Assembly: GCA_009760885.1 (NCBI GenBank)
Contig: CM019701.1
Location: 40,204,960 to 40,268,959 of the forward strand
DNA: 64,000 nucleotides
Origin: Achatina immaculata
Taxonomy: Eukaryota; Mollusca; Gastropoda; Stylommatophora; Achatinidae
Direction: 5' to 3'
In this document: positions 1 to 10,440 of the stretch, one piece after another
How positions within the stretch are numbered: the stretch's first letter is position 1
Layout of the letters: the number at the start of each line of letters is the position of its first letter
The notes under the pieces: generated by a model
Database searches by the model: none
Told to the model about the DNA's origin: nothing
Seen by the model: only the letters and a program-made list of their open reading frames with translations
Position numbers and translations under genes: made by a program

Positions 1-82
1 CATGCACAAAGCCAGCCATTCGGGTCAGACAACTATTCTTCTCAATTTTGAACTCAGTACTTCATTATTAAATCCTACACTA

Positions 83-114
83 CCCTTCCCCCCCCCCCAC
101 CACCACCTCCCCCA
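83..114. repeat. C-rich homopolymer tract
   Basis: An 11-base run of C at 88-98 is followed by CAC/CTC-rich sequence. It is low complexity, with no gene attached. Confidence 0.9.
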
Positions 115-269
115 TTTCATTATGCGTTAGTATCACAATATCCTTGCTGGATGAGAGTTTCTGGGACTGGTTAGCTGTTTTCCTAGCGTGTGCACATTGA
201 GAGCTTTCGATCATTGGTTGTGGAGCGATACTGATTGGAGTGCTAAGGGGAGATAATTTCAGCTTCTCC

Positions 270-713
270 CGAACTCGGAGCTAAGGATGAAAAGAAAGTC
301 TGGAGAGAGGAAAAAGAAAAAGATTGAGAGCATAAGAGTAAAGACATAAAAAGTCAAAGAGGTACAAAGAAAGAGATCGATGCAACAAGGAGGTAAAATT
401 CAGAGTGCCACAGGGAGAGAGAGAAATCCAATGAAAATGGAGAAATACTTTGAGGAAGAGAATAACAAAAAGGAAAAGACAGAAAACGAGAGAAAGCAGG
501 AAGAGAGGAAATAAAATGAGGAAAACAAAAGGGAAGAAAGTTAAATAGAAAAGAAAATAAAAAGAATAAGAAATGAGGGAAAAACAGAAACAGGAGGAGA
601 GGACAGGCGAGGACCATACATTTTGCAGAATGATAAAGGCAGTCAATGGAAGTATACCTGCACGGTTCATTGTAGGAAATTAAACAGAAAAAAGAAAACA
701 GTACACTTTATCT

Positions 714-753
<40 letters not shown>

Positions 754-1000
754 AGAAAGGGAGAACTGTAGATATAGACAATAATACTGTAGGAAGAGAC
801 AAATAAAGCTAACGGAGTACAATTAAGAGAAGAATTGGATGAAGAAGAGAAAGAAGAACAAAGTGAAATAAAGAAAAAAATAAGAAAAAAAAACAGTTAA
901 GAAAAAGAAGATGATGATGATAATGATAACGATGATGACTATTGAAGTAAGTGAAAAAATAAGAAAAAGAAGAAAAAAACATGAAGAAGAAGAACATGAA
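270..1000. repeat. Purine-rich low-complexity tract with (GA)n
   Basis: The plus strand is almost entirely A and G from about 270 to 1000, with a near-pure GA run at 713-758 and ATG/GAA-rich sequence at 830-1000. Open frames on the minus strand here (for example 281-670) are poly-Phe/Leu/Ser products of this composition and are not credible proteins. Confidence 0.85.
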
Positions 1001-1680
1001 CATCAACAACAGCACCAACAACAACTGAAGCAGCAGTAATAACAACAACAACAACAAAACAACAGCAATAGCAGTAACACCAACAACAACAGCCTTAAAA
1101 ACAATAACAGCAGCAATAACAACAACAGCATCAAAAGCAGAAATAACAACAAAATAAAAACAAAAGTAACAACAATAACAACAGCAGCAACACAAGCAAA
1201 AGCACCAATAACAACAACAGCAACAACAATAGCAGCAGCAATAACAACAACAGCACCAATAACAACAACAGCATAAATAACACCAATAGCAGGAATAAGA
1301 ACAGCAGCACCAATAGCAAAAACAGCAGCAGCAATGACAACAAGAGCAGCAACAACAAGAGCAGCAGCAGTAACAACAACAGCACAAATAACAAGAACAA
1401 CATCACCAATAACGAATACAAAAGCAAATATAACAACAACAGCATCAATAACAACAACAACAACAGTAGCAGCAATAACGACAACAGAAGCAAAAACAAC
1501 AATAACAGCAACAGCAATAACAACAGCAGTTTTAATAACAACAATTTTAATAACAACAGCAACAAAAGCATCAACAACAATTTTAATGACAACATCAACA
1601 ACAGCTTTAATAACAATAGCAACAACAGCAGCAACAACAACATAAAAACCAACGACACCACCAACAACATCATCAATGAT
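1000..1680. repeat. AAC/AGC trinucleotide array
   Basis: About 680 bases are built almost wholly from AAC, AGC, AAT and ATA-type triplets, an imperfect CAA/CAG-like microsatellite. Because the period is three, long open frames appear on both strands (poly-Thr/Ala on plus, poly-Leu or Cys on minus). They are repeat artefacts. Confidence 0.9.
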
Positions 1681-2185
1681 ACCACCACCAACAACAACAA
1701 TGACACCACCACCAACAATAACAACTACAATGACGCCACCACTAACAACAATGACACCAACAATAATAGTGACGCCAACAACAACAATGACACTAACGTT
1801 AACAGTAATGAAACCACCACCAACAACAATGACACACCACTACCAAAAGCAGTGACACCACCACCAATAACAATGACACCACCACCAAGAGCAATGACAC
1901 CACTATCAACAGCAATGACACCACCTACAACAATGACACCACCACCAACAGCAATGACAGTTGTTGTTGATGTTGTCATTAAAACTGTTGTTGATGCTTT
2001 TGTTGCTGTTGCATCACCACCAACAATGACACCTCCACCACCAACAACAATGACACCACCACCAACAGCAATGACACCACTAACAACAATAATGACACCA
2101 ACACCAACAACAGTAATGACACCACCAACAACAAAATTAGCAGCAACAACAACATCATCAATAGCAACAACAACAACAACAACGA
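1680..2185. repeat. ACC/AAC/ATG mixed triplet array
   Basis: The preceding array changes here to an imperfect longer unit in which ACC triplets, AAC triplets and ATGAC alternate, in blocks of about 15-21 bases. A segment at 1963-2010 is in the opposite orientation to the rest. The array ends about 80 bases beyond the splice donor of the exon at 2263-2455, so it probably lies in that gene's intron. Confidence 0.85.
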
Positions 2186-2262
2186 AAAGGAAATATCTTA
2201 CAAGAGGGAAGAAAAGAAAACACAAAAAAGCAGAAAGAGGAATGAAAAATGCAGAACCTTAC

Positions 2263-2455
2263 CTGACATGAATATAATACCCCCGGCCAGGCTGACAATC
2301 ATGATTGCTAGGGCTAGCCACACAATCAGTTTCCCCGCGTCCATGCTGCTATTCTCCCTACGTTTGCCGGACATCAGATCAGCCAAGTTGTTGTCGCGGC
2401 CGTAAGGATGGCTGTTGTCGTCCTCGATGTCTACTGTACAACTCTGGCGCATCAT
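2263..2455 (-). CDS. Probable internal or first coding exon of a single-pass membrane protein
   Basis: On the minus strand a polypyrimidine-like stretch ending TTCAG precedes ATGATGCGC at 2455, and the exon ends CAG followed by GTAAGG (donor at 2262-2261), a textbook donor. The 193 bases stay open and encode 64 residues plus one base, so the exon ends in phase 1. If the first ATG is used, residues 1-42 are polar and charged (IEDDNS near 10-15, GKRRENS near 30-36). Residues 43-63 (LIVWLALAIMIVSLAGGII and on) form one hydrophobic transmembrane helix. The basic-then-hydrophobic layout fits a type II or signal-anchor protein with a cytoplasmic N-terminus. I do not recognise the family. No partner exon is identifiable in the window, and the next minus-strand exon would lie before position 1. 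The exon call is inferred from splice signals, composition and the membrane helix. Confidence 0.6.
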
Positions 2456-2519
2456 CTGAAGTGTCAAAAATCACAGATATGGGGAGAAAAAAAAGACTCT
2501 CGTGGAGAAACTCCTAAAG

Positions 2520-2830
2520 CATAATTTCCAGGTGAAATAACGGCAGGAACAGATAAGGCAGACCGACTAACAGAGTTCTGTAATAAACAAAAGACTTTTC
2601 ATGTCTTCTGGTCTTAGACTAAACCTAATTCACGGGCCACCGTTAATTGACCACCAATAAAACTTTCCCAAAAACCAACTAACCTTTCAGTAATGGTAGC
2701 CGAGCCAGTCTGATTAAAGTGACCAACTAATCAGACGTCTTCATTATATTCATTCTGATCTCACTATTTGACTCGACGTAATTCTGGTAGCTTCGGTAGA
2801 TAGATTTAATTTTAAACTAACACAACAGGT
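2520..2830. other. Non-coding, nothing recognised
   Basis: AT-rich sequence between the exon and the mariner element. No convincing coding potential, repeat or RNA gene was seen. Confidence 0.5.
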
Positions 2831-2831
2831 T

Positions 2832-2861
2832 TATATATATATATATATACACACATACATA
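2832..2861. repeat. (TA)n followed by (CA/TACA)n
   Basis: A short TA run and ACAC/ATAC repeats end at the TA dinucleotide where the first mariner copy begins. They supplied the TA target. Confidence 0.8.
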
Positions 2862-4148
2862 CACGCGAGGGGTGATTGATAAGTTCTCGGCTTAAGGTAC
2901 AACGGATTATTTGTGAACAACTTTTTTTTGGTTATTTCTCAACATAGTCCCCCTTGCAAGTTTATGAACTTAGTCCAGTGATCCTGGACCATACGGATCC
3001 CTTCTTTTGAAAAGTCAGCATCTTGTGTCAGTAGAAAGAGGTCTACAGCATGAATGATGTCATCATCTGAAGCAAATTTGCGACAACTGAGCTCCTTTTT
3101 GAGTTTGGTAAACAAGTAATAGTCCGAAGGGGCCAAATCTGGGGAATAAGGAGGATGTTCAAGAAGCTGGAAGCCGCATTCATGAATAGCAGCCATTGCC
3201 ACCGCCGACTTGTAAACTGAGCATTTTCTTGCTGAAAGATGACTCCTGTCGTCAGTTTCGCTCGACGCTTTCCTTCATTTTGACCCGCAGTTGCTTCACA
3301 AGATTAGCGTAATAGGCCCCGGTGACCGTTCTGCTATTTTGAGGATATTCTACCAATAGTACACCTTCTGAATCCCAAAATATGGAAGCCACCACTTTGC
3401 CTGCAGTAAGAACTATCCTTGCATTCTTTGGAGGTGGGGATCCATGATGTTTCCACTGCTTTGACTGTTCTTTGGTTTCTGGTTGAAAATGATGAACCAA
3501 GTCTCATTCATAGTCACTAATTGCTGAAGAAACGTTTCAGGATCTGCAGAAAAATGGCTAAGATTGTCTCTCTACATGTTGAGACGTGTCGTTTGTGATT
3601 AGCTCAAAGAAGTTTCGGGACCCATCGATCAGAGACCTTTGTCATTTGAAGATCATTGTGAATAATGGCATGAACACGTTCCTGGGAAATGCCCAGCCCA
3701 GTATCAATGTACTGCTCAGTTAGTCGTCGATCCTCCATTATCATGTCACGGATTCTGCTTGTGGTTTCATCAGTGGTTACCGTTCTTAGTCTCCTGGACG
3801 GGGATCATCTTCCAGACTCTCCCTTCCATGTTTGAAACGAGGTGCCCATTTCTTCACTGTTGTAAGAAGGGGCACTCTCCCCTAGAGTCTCTACCATATC
3901 CTCATGAATCTCCTTCTATGATAAGCCCTTGATGCAGAGGTAGCGAATGACTGCTCGATGAGAAATTCTATCCATTTTCTCAATTTCAGCCACCCCTTAG
4001 CAAATCAGTAGACTGTACAAAATTGGTTGCAGTTAATTTCTTGAAACTTGGTATTTAATCTTACATTAAGCTGATCTACAAATGCACCTAATATAAACTG
4101 TATTTCAAGTATTTGTACCTTATGCCGAGAACTTATCAATCACCTGCT

Positions 4149-4152
<4 letters not shown>
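2862..4152 (-). mobile_element. Mariner-like DNA transposon, copy 1 (inactive)
   Basis: About 1.29 kb bounded by inverted repeats. The left end reads GTGATTGATAAGTTCTCGGC and the reverse complement of the right end carries the same 20 bases within a roughly 38-base match. Both ends sit in TA-rich sequence, as expected for TA-targeting mariners. Transposase remnants lie on the minus strand in several frames. It shares frameshifts with the copy at 4671-5946, so it was dead before the local duplication. It could only move if a transposase were supplied elsewhere. Confidence 0.9.
2939..3500 (-). pseudogene. Mariner transposase pseudogene, copy 1
   Basis: The catalytic half of a mariner (DD34D) transposase lies in two frames, 3500-3252 and then 3202-2939. 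The upstream part carries WDSEGVLLVEY. The downstream part carries YSPDLAPSDYYLF with the third catalytic Asp. The region of the second catalytic Asp, normally QDNAP, reads QQENAQ (Asp to Glu) and is followed by a one-base loss that shifts frame. Near 3490 this copy has one A fewer than copy 2, which breaks the frame just downstream of the NETW motif (first Asp to Asn). The N-terminal DNA-binding half (about 3500-4000) is too decayed to read continuously. It is not functional. Confidence 0.88.

Positions 4153-4193
<41 letters not shown>
4153..4193. repeat. (TA)n microsatellite
   Basis: About 20 TA units separate the mariner right end from LINE A. The duplicate at 5948-5996 is longer, which accounts for the 12-base length difference between the two 1.8-kb units. 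Confidence 0.95.
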
Positions 4194-4195
<2 letters not shown>

Positions 4196-4199
4196 CACA

Positions 4200-4665
4200 A
4201 AAACCAAGTTAAGACTATTCAATTTAAATGTAATATCCACTCTCATTTATGCATGCGAAAGCTGGAAAATAACTAAAGAAATAGAAAGGTAATTAGACTC
4301 TTTTGAAAACAAATGCCAAAGAAAATACTCGGCATCAAGTGGAATGAATTCAAGAGCAATGCAGAGATAAGACAGATGACTGAACAACAACCAGTCTCAT
4401 GGGTGATCAGGAAAAGAAGATGGACATATGTTGGTCACTTGATGAGAAGAAATGATCAGAGAATCCCAAAACAAGCTATCAAGTGGAACACAACAGGCCG
4501 AAGAAAAAGAGGCAGACCGCGTGAAACTCTGAAGAGGACATTATTAAGAGAGGCCAAATTAACAGGCATAAAATCCTTTGATGAGGTTGAAAGACTCGCC
4601 GAAGACAGGAAAAATTGGCGAACTACTTTGCGAGCCCTATGTGACGTTTAACGGCACGGGAAGGA
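4200..4665 (+). mobile_element. LINE A 3' fragment, copy 1 (RT C-terminal domain)
   Basis: A severely 5'-truncated retrotransposon copy. The plus strand encodes the region after the reverse transcriptase of an APE-type, RTE-like LINE: a STLIYACESWK motif near 4240-4270, then an open stretch of 112 residues (4313-4651) with TYVGHLMRRND, then RKRGRPRETLKRT and ending near TLRALCDV. One frame break lies between the two parts. The 3' end is followed by ATATAAGAT repeats. Related fragments lie at 6005-6480 (duplicate), 25465-25660 and 46545-47035. Confidence 0.85.
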
Positions 4666-4670
4666 TATAA

Positions 4671-5946
4671 GATAAGTTCTCGGCTTAAGGTACAACGGAT
4701 TATTTGTGAACAACTTTTTTTTGGTTATTTCTCAACATAGTCCCCCTTGCAAGTTTATGAACTTAGTCCAGTGATCCTGGACCATACGGATCCCTTCTTT
4801 TGAAAAATCAGCATCTTGTGTCAGTAGAAAGAGGTCTACAGCATGAATGATGTCATCATCTGAAGCAAATTTGCGACAACTGAGCTCCTTTTTGAGTTTG
4901 GTAAACAAGTAATAGTCCGAAGGGGCCAAATCTGGGGAATAAGGAGGATGTTCAAGAAGCTGGAAGCCGCATTCATGAATAGCAGCCATTGCCACCGCCG
5001 ACTTGTAAACTGAGCATTTTCTTGCTGAAAGATGACTCCTGTCGTCAGTTTCGCTCGACGCTTTCCTTCATTTTGACCCGCAGTTGCTTCACAAGATTAG
5101 CGTAATAGGCCCCGGTGACCGTTCTGCTATTTTGAGGATATTCTACCAATAGTACACCTTCTGAATCCCAAAATATGGAAGCCACCACTTTGCCTGCAGT
5201 AAGAACTATCCTTGCATTCTTTGGAGGTGGGGATCCATGATGTTTCCACTGCTTTGACTGTTCTTTGGTTTCTGGTTGAAAATGATGAAACCAAGTCTCA
5301 TTCATAGTCACTAATTGCTGAAGAAACGTTTCAGGATCTGCAGAAAAATGGCTAAGATTGTCTCTCTACATGTTGAGACGTGTCGTTTGTGATTAGCTCA
5401 AAGAAGTTTCGGGACCCATCGATCAGAGACCTTTGTCATTTGAAGATCATTGTGAATAATGGCATGAACACGTTCCTGGGAAATGCCCAGCCCAGTATCA
5501 ATGTACTGCTCAGTTAGTCGTCGATCCTCCATTATCATGTCACGGATTCTGCTTGTGGTTTCATCAGTGGTTACCGTTCTTAGTCTCCTGGACGGGGATC
5601 ATCTTCCAGACTCTCCCTTCCATGTTTGAAACGAGGTGCCCATTTCTTCACTGTTGTAAGAAGGGGCACTCTCCCCTAGAGTCTCTACCATATCCTCATG
5701 AATCTCCTTCTATGATAAGCCCTTGATGCAGAGGTAGCGAATGACTGCTCGATGAGAAATTCTATCCATTTTCTCAATTTCAGCCACCCCTTAGCAAATC
5801 AGTAGACTGTACAAAATTGGTTGCAGTTAATTTCTTGAAACTTGGTATTTAATCTTACATTAAGCTGATCTACAAATGCACCTAATATAAACTGTATTTC
5901 AAGTATTTGTACCTTATGCCGAGAACTTATCAATCACCTGCTCGTG
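4671..5946 (-). mobile_element. Mariner-like transposon, copy 2, left terminal repeat truncated
   Basis: The duplicate of the 2862-4152 element. It begins at GATAAGTTCTCGG, so the outer part of the left inverted repeat is lost, and the right repeat is complete. Loss of a terminus means it cannot be mobilised even in trans. Confidence 0.9.
4732..5311 (-). pseudogene. Mariner transposase pseudogene, copy 2
   Basis: Same two blocks as copy 1. Here the upstream block stays open through MNETWFHHF, showing directly that the first catalytic Asp (normally DETW) is Asn. The second catalytic position is Glu (QQENAQ) and the frame breaks straight after it. The block at 4995-4732 is identical in protein to copy 1 and keeps the third Asp in LAPSDYY. 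Not functional. Confidence 0.88.

Positions 5947-5947
<1 letters not shown>

Positions 5948-5996
<49 letters not shown>
5948..5996. repeat. (TA)n microsatellite
   Basis: The longer version of the run at 4153-4193, within the second duplicated unit. Confidence 0.95.
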
Positions 5997-5999
<3 letters not shown>

Positions 6000-6004
6000 G
6001 CACA

Positions 6005-6520
6005 AAAACCAAGTTAAGACTATTCAATTTAAATGTAATATCCACTCTCATTTATGCATGCGAAAGCTGGAAAATAACTAAAGAAATAGAAAGGTAATTA
6101 GACTCTTTTGAAAACAAATGCCAAAGAAAATACTCGGCATCAAGTGGAATGAATTCAAGAGCAATGCAGAGATAAGACAGATGACTGAACAACAACCAGT
6201 CTCATGGGTGATCAGGAAAAGAAGATGGACATATGTTGGTCACTTGATGAGAAGAAATGATCAGAGAATCCCAAAACAAGCTATCAAGTGGAACACAACA
6301 GGCCGAAGAAAAAGAGGCAGACCGCGTGAAACTCTGAAGAGGACATTATTAAGAGAGGCCAAATTAACAGGCATAAAATCCTTTGATGAGGTTGAAAGAC
6401 TCGCCGAAGACAGGAAAAATTGGCGAACTACTTTGCGAGCCCTATGTGACGTTTAACGGCACGGGAAGGATATAAGATATAAGATATATAAGATATATAT
6501 TGTTAATGATATATATATCT
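6005..6520 (+). mobile_element. LINE A 3' fragment, copy 2, with ATAAG-like tail
   Basis: Duplicate of 4200-4665. The 112-residue open stretch at 6118-6456 has the same predicted protein. Here the 3' tail continues into ATATAAGAT repeats and then a TA-rich tract (about 6470-6520), showing the natural tail beyond the duplication breakpoint. Confidence 0.85.
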
Positions 6521-6527
6521 CTTATTG

Positions 6528-7480
6528 TAACACTCATTCATTTGCATGTCCCTTGTGGAACTTTTCCTCCCTAACAGCACTCCTGTAGGCCTCTCGGTTG
6601 TAAGTAGGATGGCCTGCTGCTGATGTATCCATTTGGAGATCATCAATGGTGTCTTGCAACCGTCTTCGCCTTGGTTTTTCTCTCTTTCTTTTTCCCATTA
6701 TGTATCCTTCCAAAACTGTCTTCTCTATATTATAATACGTTTAATGTGTTCAACATATTTAAGTTTTCTCTGTTTAATCCTCTTTACTAGCCAGCCTTCT
6801 TCAATATTATGTTCTTGTAGTATGGATATATTTGTTCATTTTTGTGTCCATGATATTTGAAGAACTCTTCTGTAACATTTACATTCAAAGGCATTTATGT
6901 GTTTCTCAGCTGATTTGTTAGGTGTCCAGGTCTCAAGGACATTTCTTGCGATATGAAAGATGTATGTCCTTAAAAGTGTTTTTTCCTTTCCACAGATTCT
7001 TTAGTTGTTAAAACAAGAACGATAGATGTCCTCCTTTTAATTTCCCTCATTGTATCGCCTTTATTAGTTAGTGTTGATCCAAGATATTCAAAGCTCTCCA
7101 CTTCTTCCAGTTTTTCCTCATTGATACATATTTCAGCTGCCTTATTTGTTTTGTTAGTTGTCATCAGTTTAGTTTTCTTCGCATTAACATAGATGTTTTG
7201 ATCTTCACTATTCTTATGGACTGACATAATTAGTTTTTCCACTCCTTTGTGTGTTGTGGACAGTAATACTGTGTCATCAGCATATCTGATCTCTGGTATT
7301 TCATAAACTCCAATTATTATGTCATCGTAATGTTCTTTGTCTACATCTTCTCTTACTTTCCTCATTATATTTGCAGTATACATGTTAAATAAATAAGGCA
7401 CCTCTGACGGATCCCTTGTTTTATGTCAAACCAAGCTGAAGTTTCACCATTTATTCTTACTGCTGCCTTTAGGGGTAGAT
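6528..7480 (-). mobile_element. LINE B copy 1 (5'-truncated, RT palm to 3' end)
   Basis: A minus-strand RTE-like LINE. The 3' end lies at 6528, where CATTCATT repeats (ATGA tail on the coding strand) begin. 7401-6970 encodes RT residues from MPYLFNMYT through IRYADDTVLL (catalytic YADD) to a region like REIKRRTSIVL. The C-terminal part toward 6528 is frame-broken. The copy stops in the INGE segment near 7467 and abuts the 3' end of another B copy at 7482. Non-functional. Confidence 0.85.
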
Positions 7481-7481
7481 C

Positions 7482-9810
7482 ATTCATTCATTTGCATGTC
7501 CCTTGCGGAACTTTTCCTCCCTAACAGCTCTCCTGTAGGCCACTTCGGTTGTGAGCAAGATGGCCTGCTGCTGATGCATCCAATTGCAGGCCATCAACAA
7601 TGTCTAGCAGCCGTCGTCGCCTTGGTCTTCCTCTCTTTCTTTTTCCCATTATGCACGGTCAAGAGGCGGTCTTCTCTAGATTATCATGACGTTTAATATG
7701 TCCAAAATATTTAAGTTTTCTCTGTTTAATCCTCTATACTAGCCAGGCTTCTTCAGTATTAAGTTCTTGTAGTATGGATATATTTGTTGTTTTTTGTGTC
7801 CATGATATTTGAAGAAATCTTCTGTAGCATTTACATTCAAAGGCAATTATGTGTTTCTCAGCTGTTTTGTTAAGTGTCCAGGTCTCACAGGCATATGTTG
7901 GGATGTGAAAAATGCATGCCCTTAAAATTCTTATTTTTTAAAATCTGTCTGTTCCTCTCCATAGATTCTTTAGATGTTTTACTAAAAAATGGAATTTCCA
8001 ACACATTTGATTAATAGTATCAAATATTTTGAAAATCCTATTTTTTTCTATTATTTCCCGAAGTTTCCGGTGATGTACACAATCAAATGCCTCTGAATAG
8101 TCTATATAAGAAAAATATACATTCACTTTAAATTCTCTGCAGTTCTATATTATTAATCTTATATTGAATATATTATCTCTTAATCCTCTTCCTTGTCTAA
8201 ACCAGCTTGGACCATATTGACTTCTTCTTCTGTTTTCTTACGAAGTCTACCCATTATGATTTTTAACAGAATATTACTGGCATGACTAATCAGGGAATCA
8301 GTTCTGTAGTTTGTGCATAATTTCAAGTTACCCTTTTTTGGCAGCGGTATGAATACAATTCTTTTCCATTCTTTTGGCCAAATACCTGAATGCCATATCT
8401 TTTTACACAGTGCATGATAGATTGTCGCACATTTCTTTCCTCCTGCTTTAATGAGTTCAGCTGTTATCTCATCACATCCTGGTGATTTACCATTTTTCAG
8501 ATTCTTTATTTCACATAAAACTTCTTCAATCAGTTCGGGCTCTTTCTCCTCCAATAATAATTCACAGTGTTGATTTCTGCTTTCACAGTCGGTTGTTTCA
8601 TACATTCCTCTGCAATATTCCTTCCATCTTTCTAGAATTTCCTCTGTCTCTGTCGAGGTATTCCCTATCTTGTCACAAATTGCATTTAGCGTAGGTGTGA
8701 CATTTCTCGTCAGTGTCTTCATTTCTTTAAACATTTCACTCTCTTCAGATGTTCTTCTATTATTTCACAAAAATTTTGTATATAGTGTTATTTTCTTTTC
8801 TTTTCTTTTGTTTCTTCATAGTTCTTTTGTTAAAGATTTACATTCCTCTTTGTTGTTGTTTGTCACTTTCCATTGTGTCTTCATTTCTCTACGTTGTTTT
8901 TATCATTTCTAGTGTGCCTGTTGTAATCCATCCATTCTTTTGTGTTTTCTTTACTGGAACCATGTCTTTAGCTGTTGTTATTAAGATACCTCTAGCATGC
9001 GTTGCCAATTTATCTGGTGTCATCTCCTTCTGTACAGCCATCAGGATTTCGAAACGGTTCTTCACTTCTATAACGTATTGTTCTAATATTTTTGTAAGAT
9101 CAAAGCGGAATGGTGTTGATCCCCTAACTGTTTTTTTTTATCTTTATTTTCATGTCTGCTATTAATAACTCATGGTCCGTGTCACAATCAGCACCTGGTA
9201 AAGTTTTTGCTGATGTTATACTTGATCTCCACCTTCTTTGCACTAAAATGTAATCTATTTGATTCATGGTTTTCCCATCAGATGATGTCCATGTGTAAAG
9301 TCTTCTTGGATGTTGTTTAAAAAGTGTGTTAGCGATCATTAGCTCATTTTCCATGCAAAACGCCATTAGATTGTCACCTACCTCATTTCTATGTCCTATG
9401 CTAAATTTCCCTCACAACATATTTTTCGTATTCTCTTTTTCTACCGATCTTTGCATTAAATACCCCATTATTAATACACTACCATTTTTCCGTACCTGGT
9501 CTATCGTCGTTCGCAGTGTGTTATAAAGTCTTCTACTTCCTCTTCTTCTGCTGCTGATGTAGGTGCATATATCTGGATAAATGTTACATTTCTAGGAATG
9601 CCCTTAAGTCTGATTGTGAGGATTCAGTCACTTACTGGACTGTAACCTAGTAAAGCTTTTGATGTTAATTTTTCCAAGTAAAAAGCCACTCTATTCTTTC
9701 CTCCTAATTCTCCACCACAGTATATAAAGATATTATCATTCTCGCTCTTGAAGTGTCCTGATCCTTTCTATCGATGTTCGCAGATTCTCAAAATGTATAT
9801 CACCGATCTT
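7482..9810 (-). mobile_element. LINE B copy 2 (endonuclease and RT remnants)
   Basis: The longest LINE B remnant here. From the right: decayed APE endonuclease pieces at about 9780-9124 (YAPTSAAEEEE near 9550; NQIDYILVQRRW and a TDHE catalytic-type motif in 9366-9124), a linker, then 8734-8180, a 184-residue open block before and into the fingers of the RT (PGCDEITAELIKAG, NYRT, MVQAG). 8126-7938 carries YSEAFDCVHH. The palm segment with YADD is missing: the sequence jumps from FDTIN to NLWRGTDR with a small inverted piece at the junction. The 3' tail is CATTCATT at 7482. The endonuclease N-terminus is absent. A pseudogene. Confidence 0.85.
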
Positions 9811-9819
9811 TTCATCTCG

Positions 9820-10050
9820 TCACTTATTAATTGATACTTTCCCTCTTACATACTTCTTATATTCCTTGTTCCTACTCCTATCTTTCTTCAGTTTGATGCA
9901 GAGTTTTTTCTTTGTAACACCGTCAAGACTTTGTCTGTCATCACAATTACTAGTACCGACCTCTGTCTCACACTCTTCCCCAGTGTTAAAATTAGATCTA
10001 TTTGGACTGGGGGACTCACCACCAGATCTTTTTCCTATCTGACCTTCCAT
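9820..10050 (-). CDS. Unidentified 76-residue open frame next to LINE B, possibly its 5' part
   Basis: This small minus-strand frame begins with ATG and encodes a very polar, Lys/Arg/Ser-rich product: KRSGGESPSPNRS near residues 7-19 and KKKLCIKLKKDRSRNKEYKK near the C-terminus. No membrane segment or known domain is evident. It lies just upstream of the decayed LINE B endonuclease on the same strand, so it may be ORF1-like or 5' leader sequence of that element rather than a host gene. Function unknown. Confidence 0.25.
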   Translation of the reverse strand: MEGQIGKRSGGESPSPNRSNFNTGEECETEVGTSNCDDRQSLDGVTKKKLCIKLKKDRSRNKEYKKYVRGKVSINK

Positions 10051-10054
10051 GTTG

Positions 10055-10440
10055 CTTTTTGAGTTTCATGGTATATTTCCAGAAGGTTTTTCTTCTGCGT
10101 GTCTCCTTTGGTAAACCTTACTTCTGTTCCCCCGGTGGGTCCATCTTGGTGCTATTTTTGGTAGTGAGCTGTTAGTCATCTGGAGCACATGTCCCAACCA
10201 TCTCCTGCGTATTTCCTCAATAATTGCTGTCAGTGGCTTCATCTGCATTTCTGCCAACAAAATTATTTCTTACGGTGTTTAGCCAAAATATTTGTCTAAT
10301 TCTTCGTAAAGATTTAGTCTGGAAAGAATTCAGCTTGTTTTCTATGGTTTTGCTGATTTTCCAGGATTCACTTCCTTAGAGCAGTAAACTTAGAACATTA
10401 CTTTTGATTATACTGAATTTTCGTCTTCATGCTGCGTTGT
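10055..10440 (-). mobile_element. LINE C 3' fragment (minus)
   Basis: The minus strand encodes the post-RT C-terminal region of a third RTE-like LINE. The open stretch 10260-10066 has MQMKPLTAIIEE, RRWLGHVLQM and LPKIAPRWT. Frame-shifted sequence to about 10430 carries GSESWKISKTIENKLNSFQ. The same region, better preserved, is at 43305-43594. Strongly 5'-truncated and dead. Confidence 0.8.

Larger units (their letters stand above)
2878..6475. repeat. 1.79-kb tandem segmental duplication
   Basis: 2878-4670 and 4671-6475 are nearly identical direct copies offset by 1793 bases before the TA run and 1805 after it. Each holds the mariner (minus), a TA run and the LINE A tail (plus). Copy 2 starts inside the mariner terminal repeat, missing about its first 16 bases, at a GATAAG shared with the LINE A tail. 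This points to unequal exchange at microhomology. Differences are few: a substitution at 3009 versus 4802, one A indel near 3490 versus 5287, and TA length. Confidence 0.92.

Noticed and set aside
809..1724. Long minus-strand frames rich in Leu and Cys, and a plus Thr/Ala frame
   Set aside because: They follow the triplet repeat period exactly and have no domain, start context or conservation signal.
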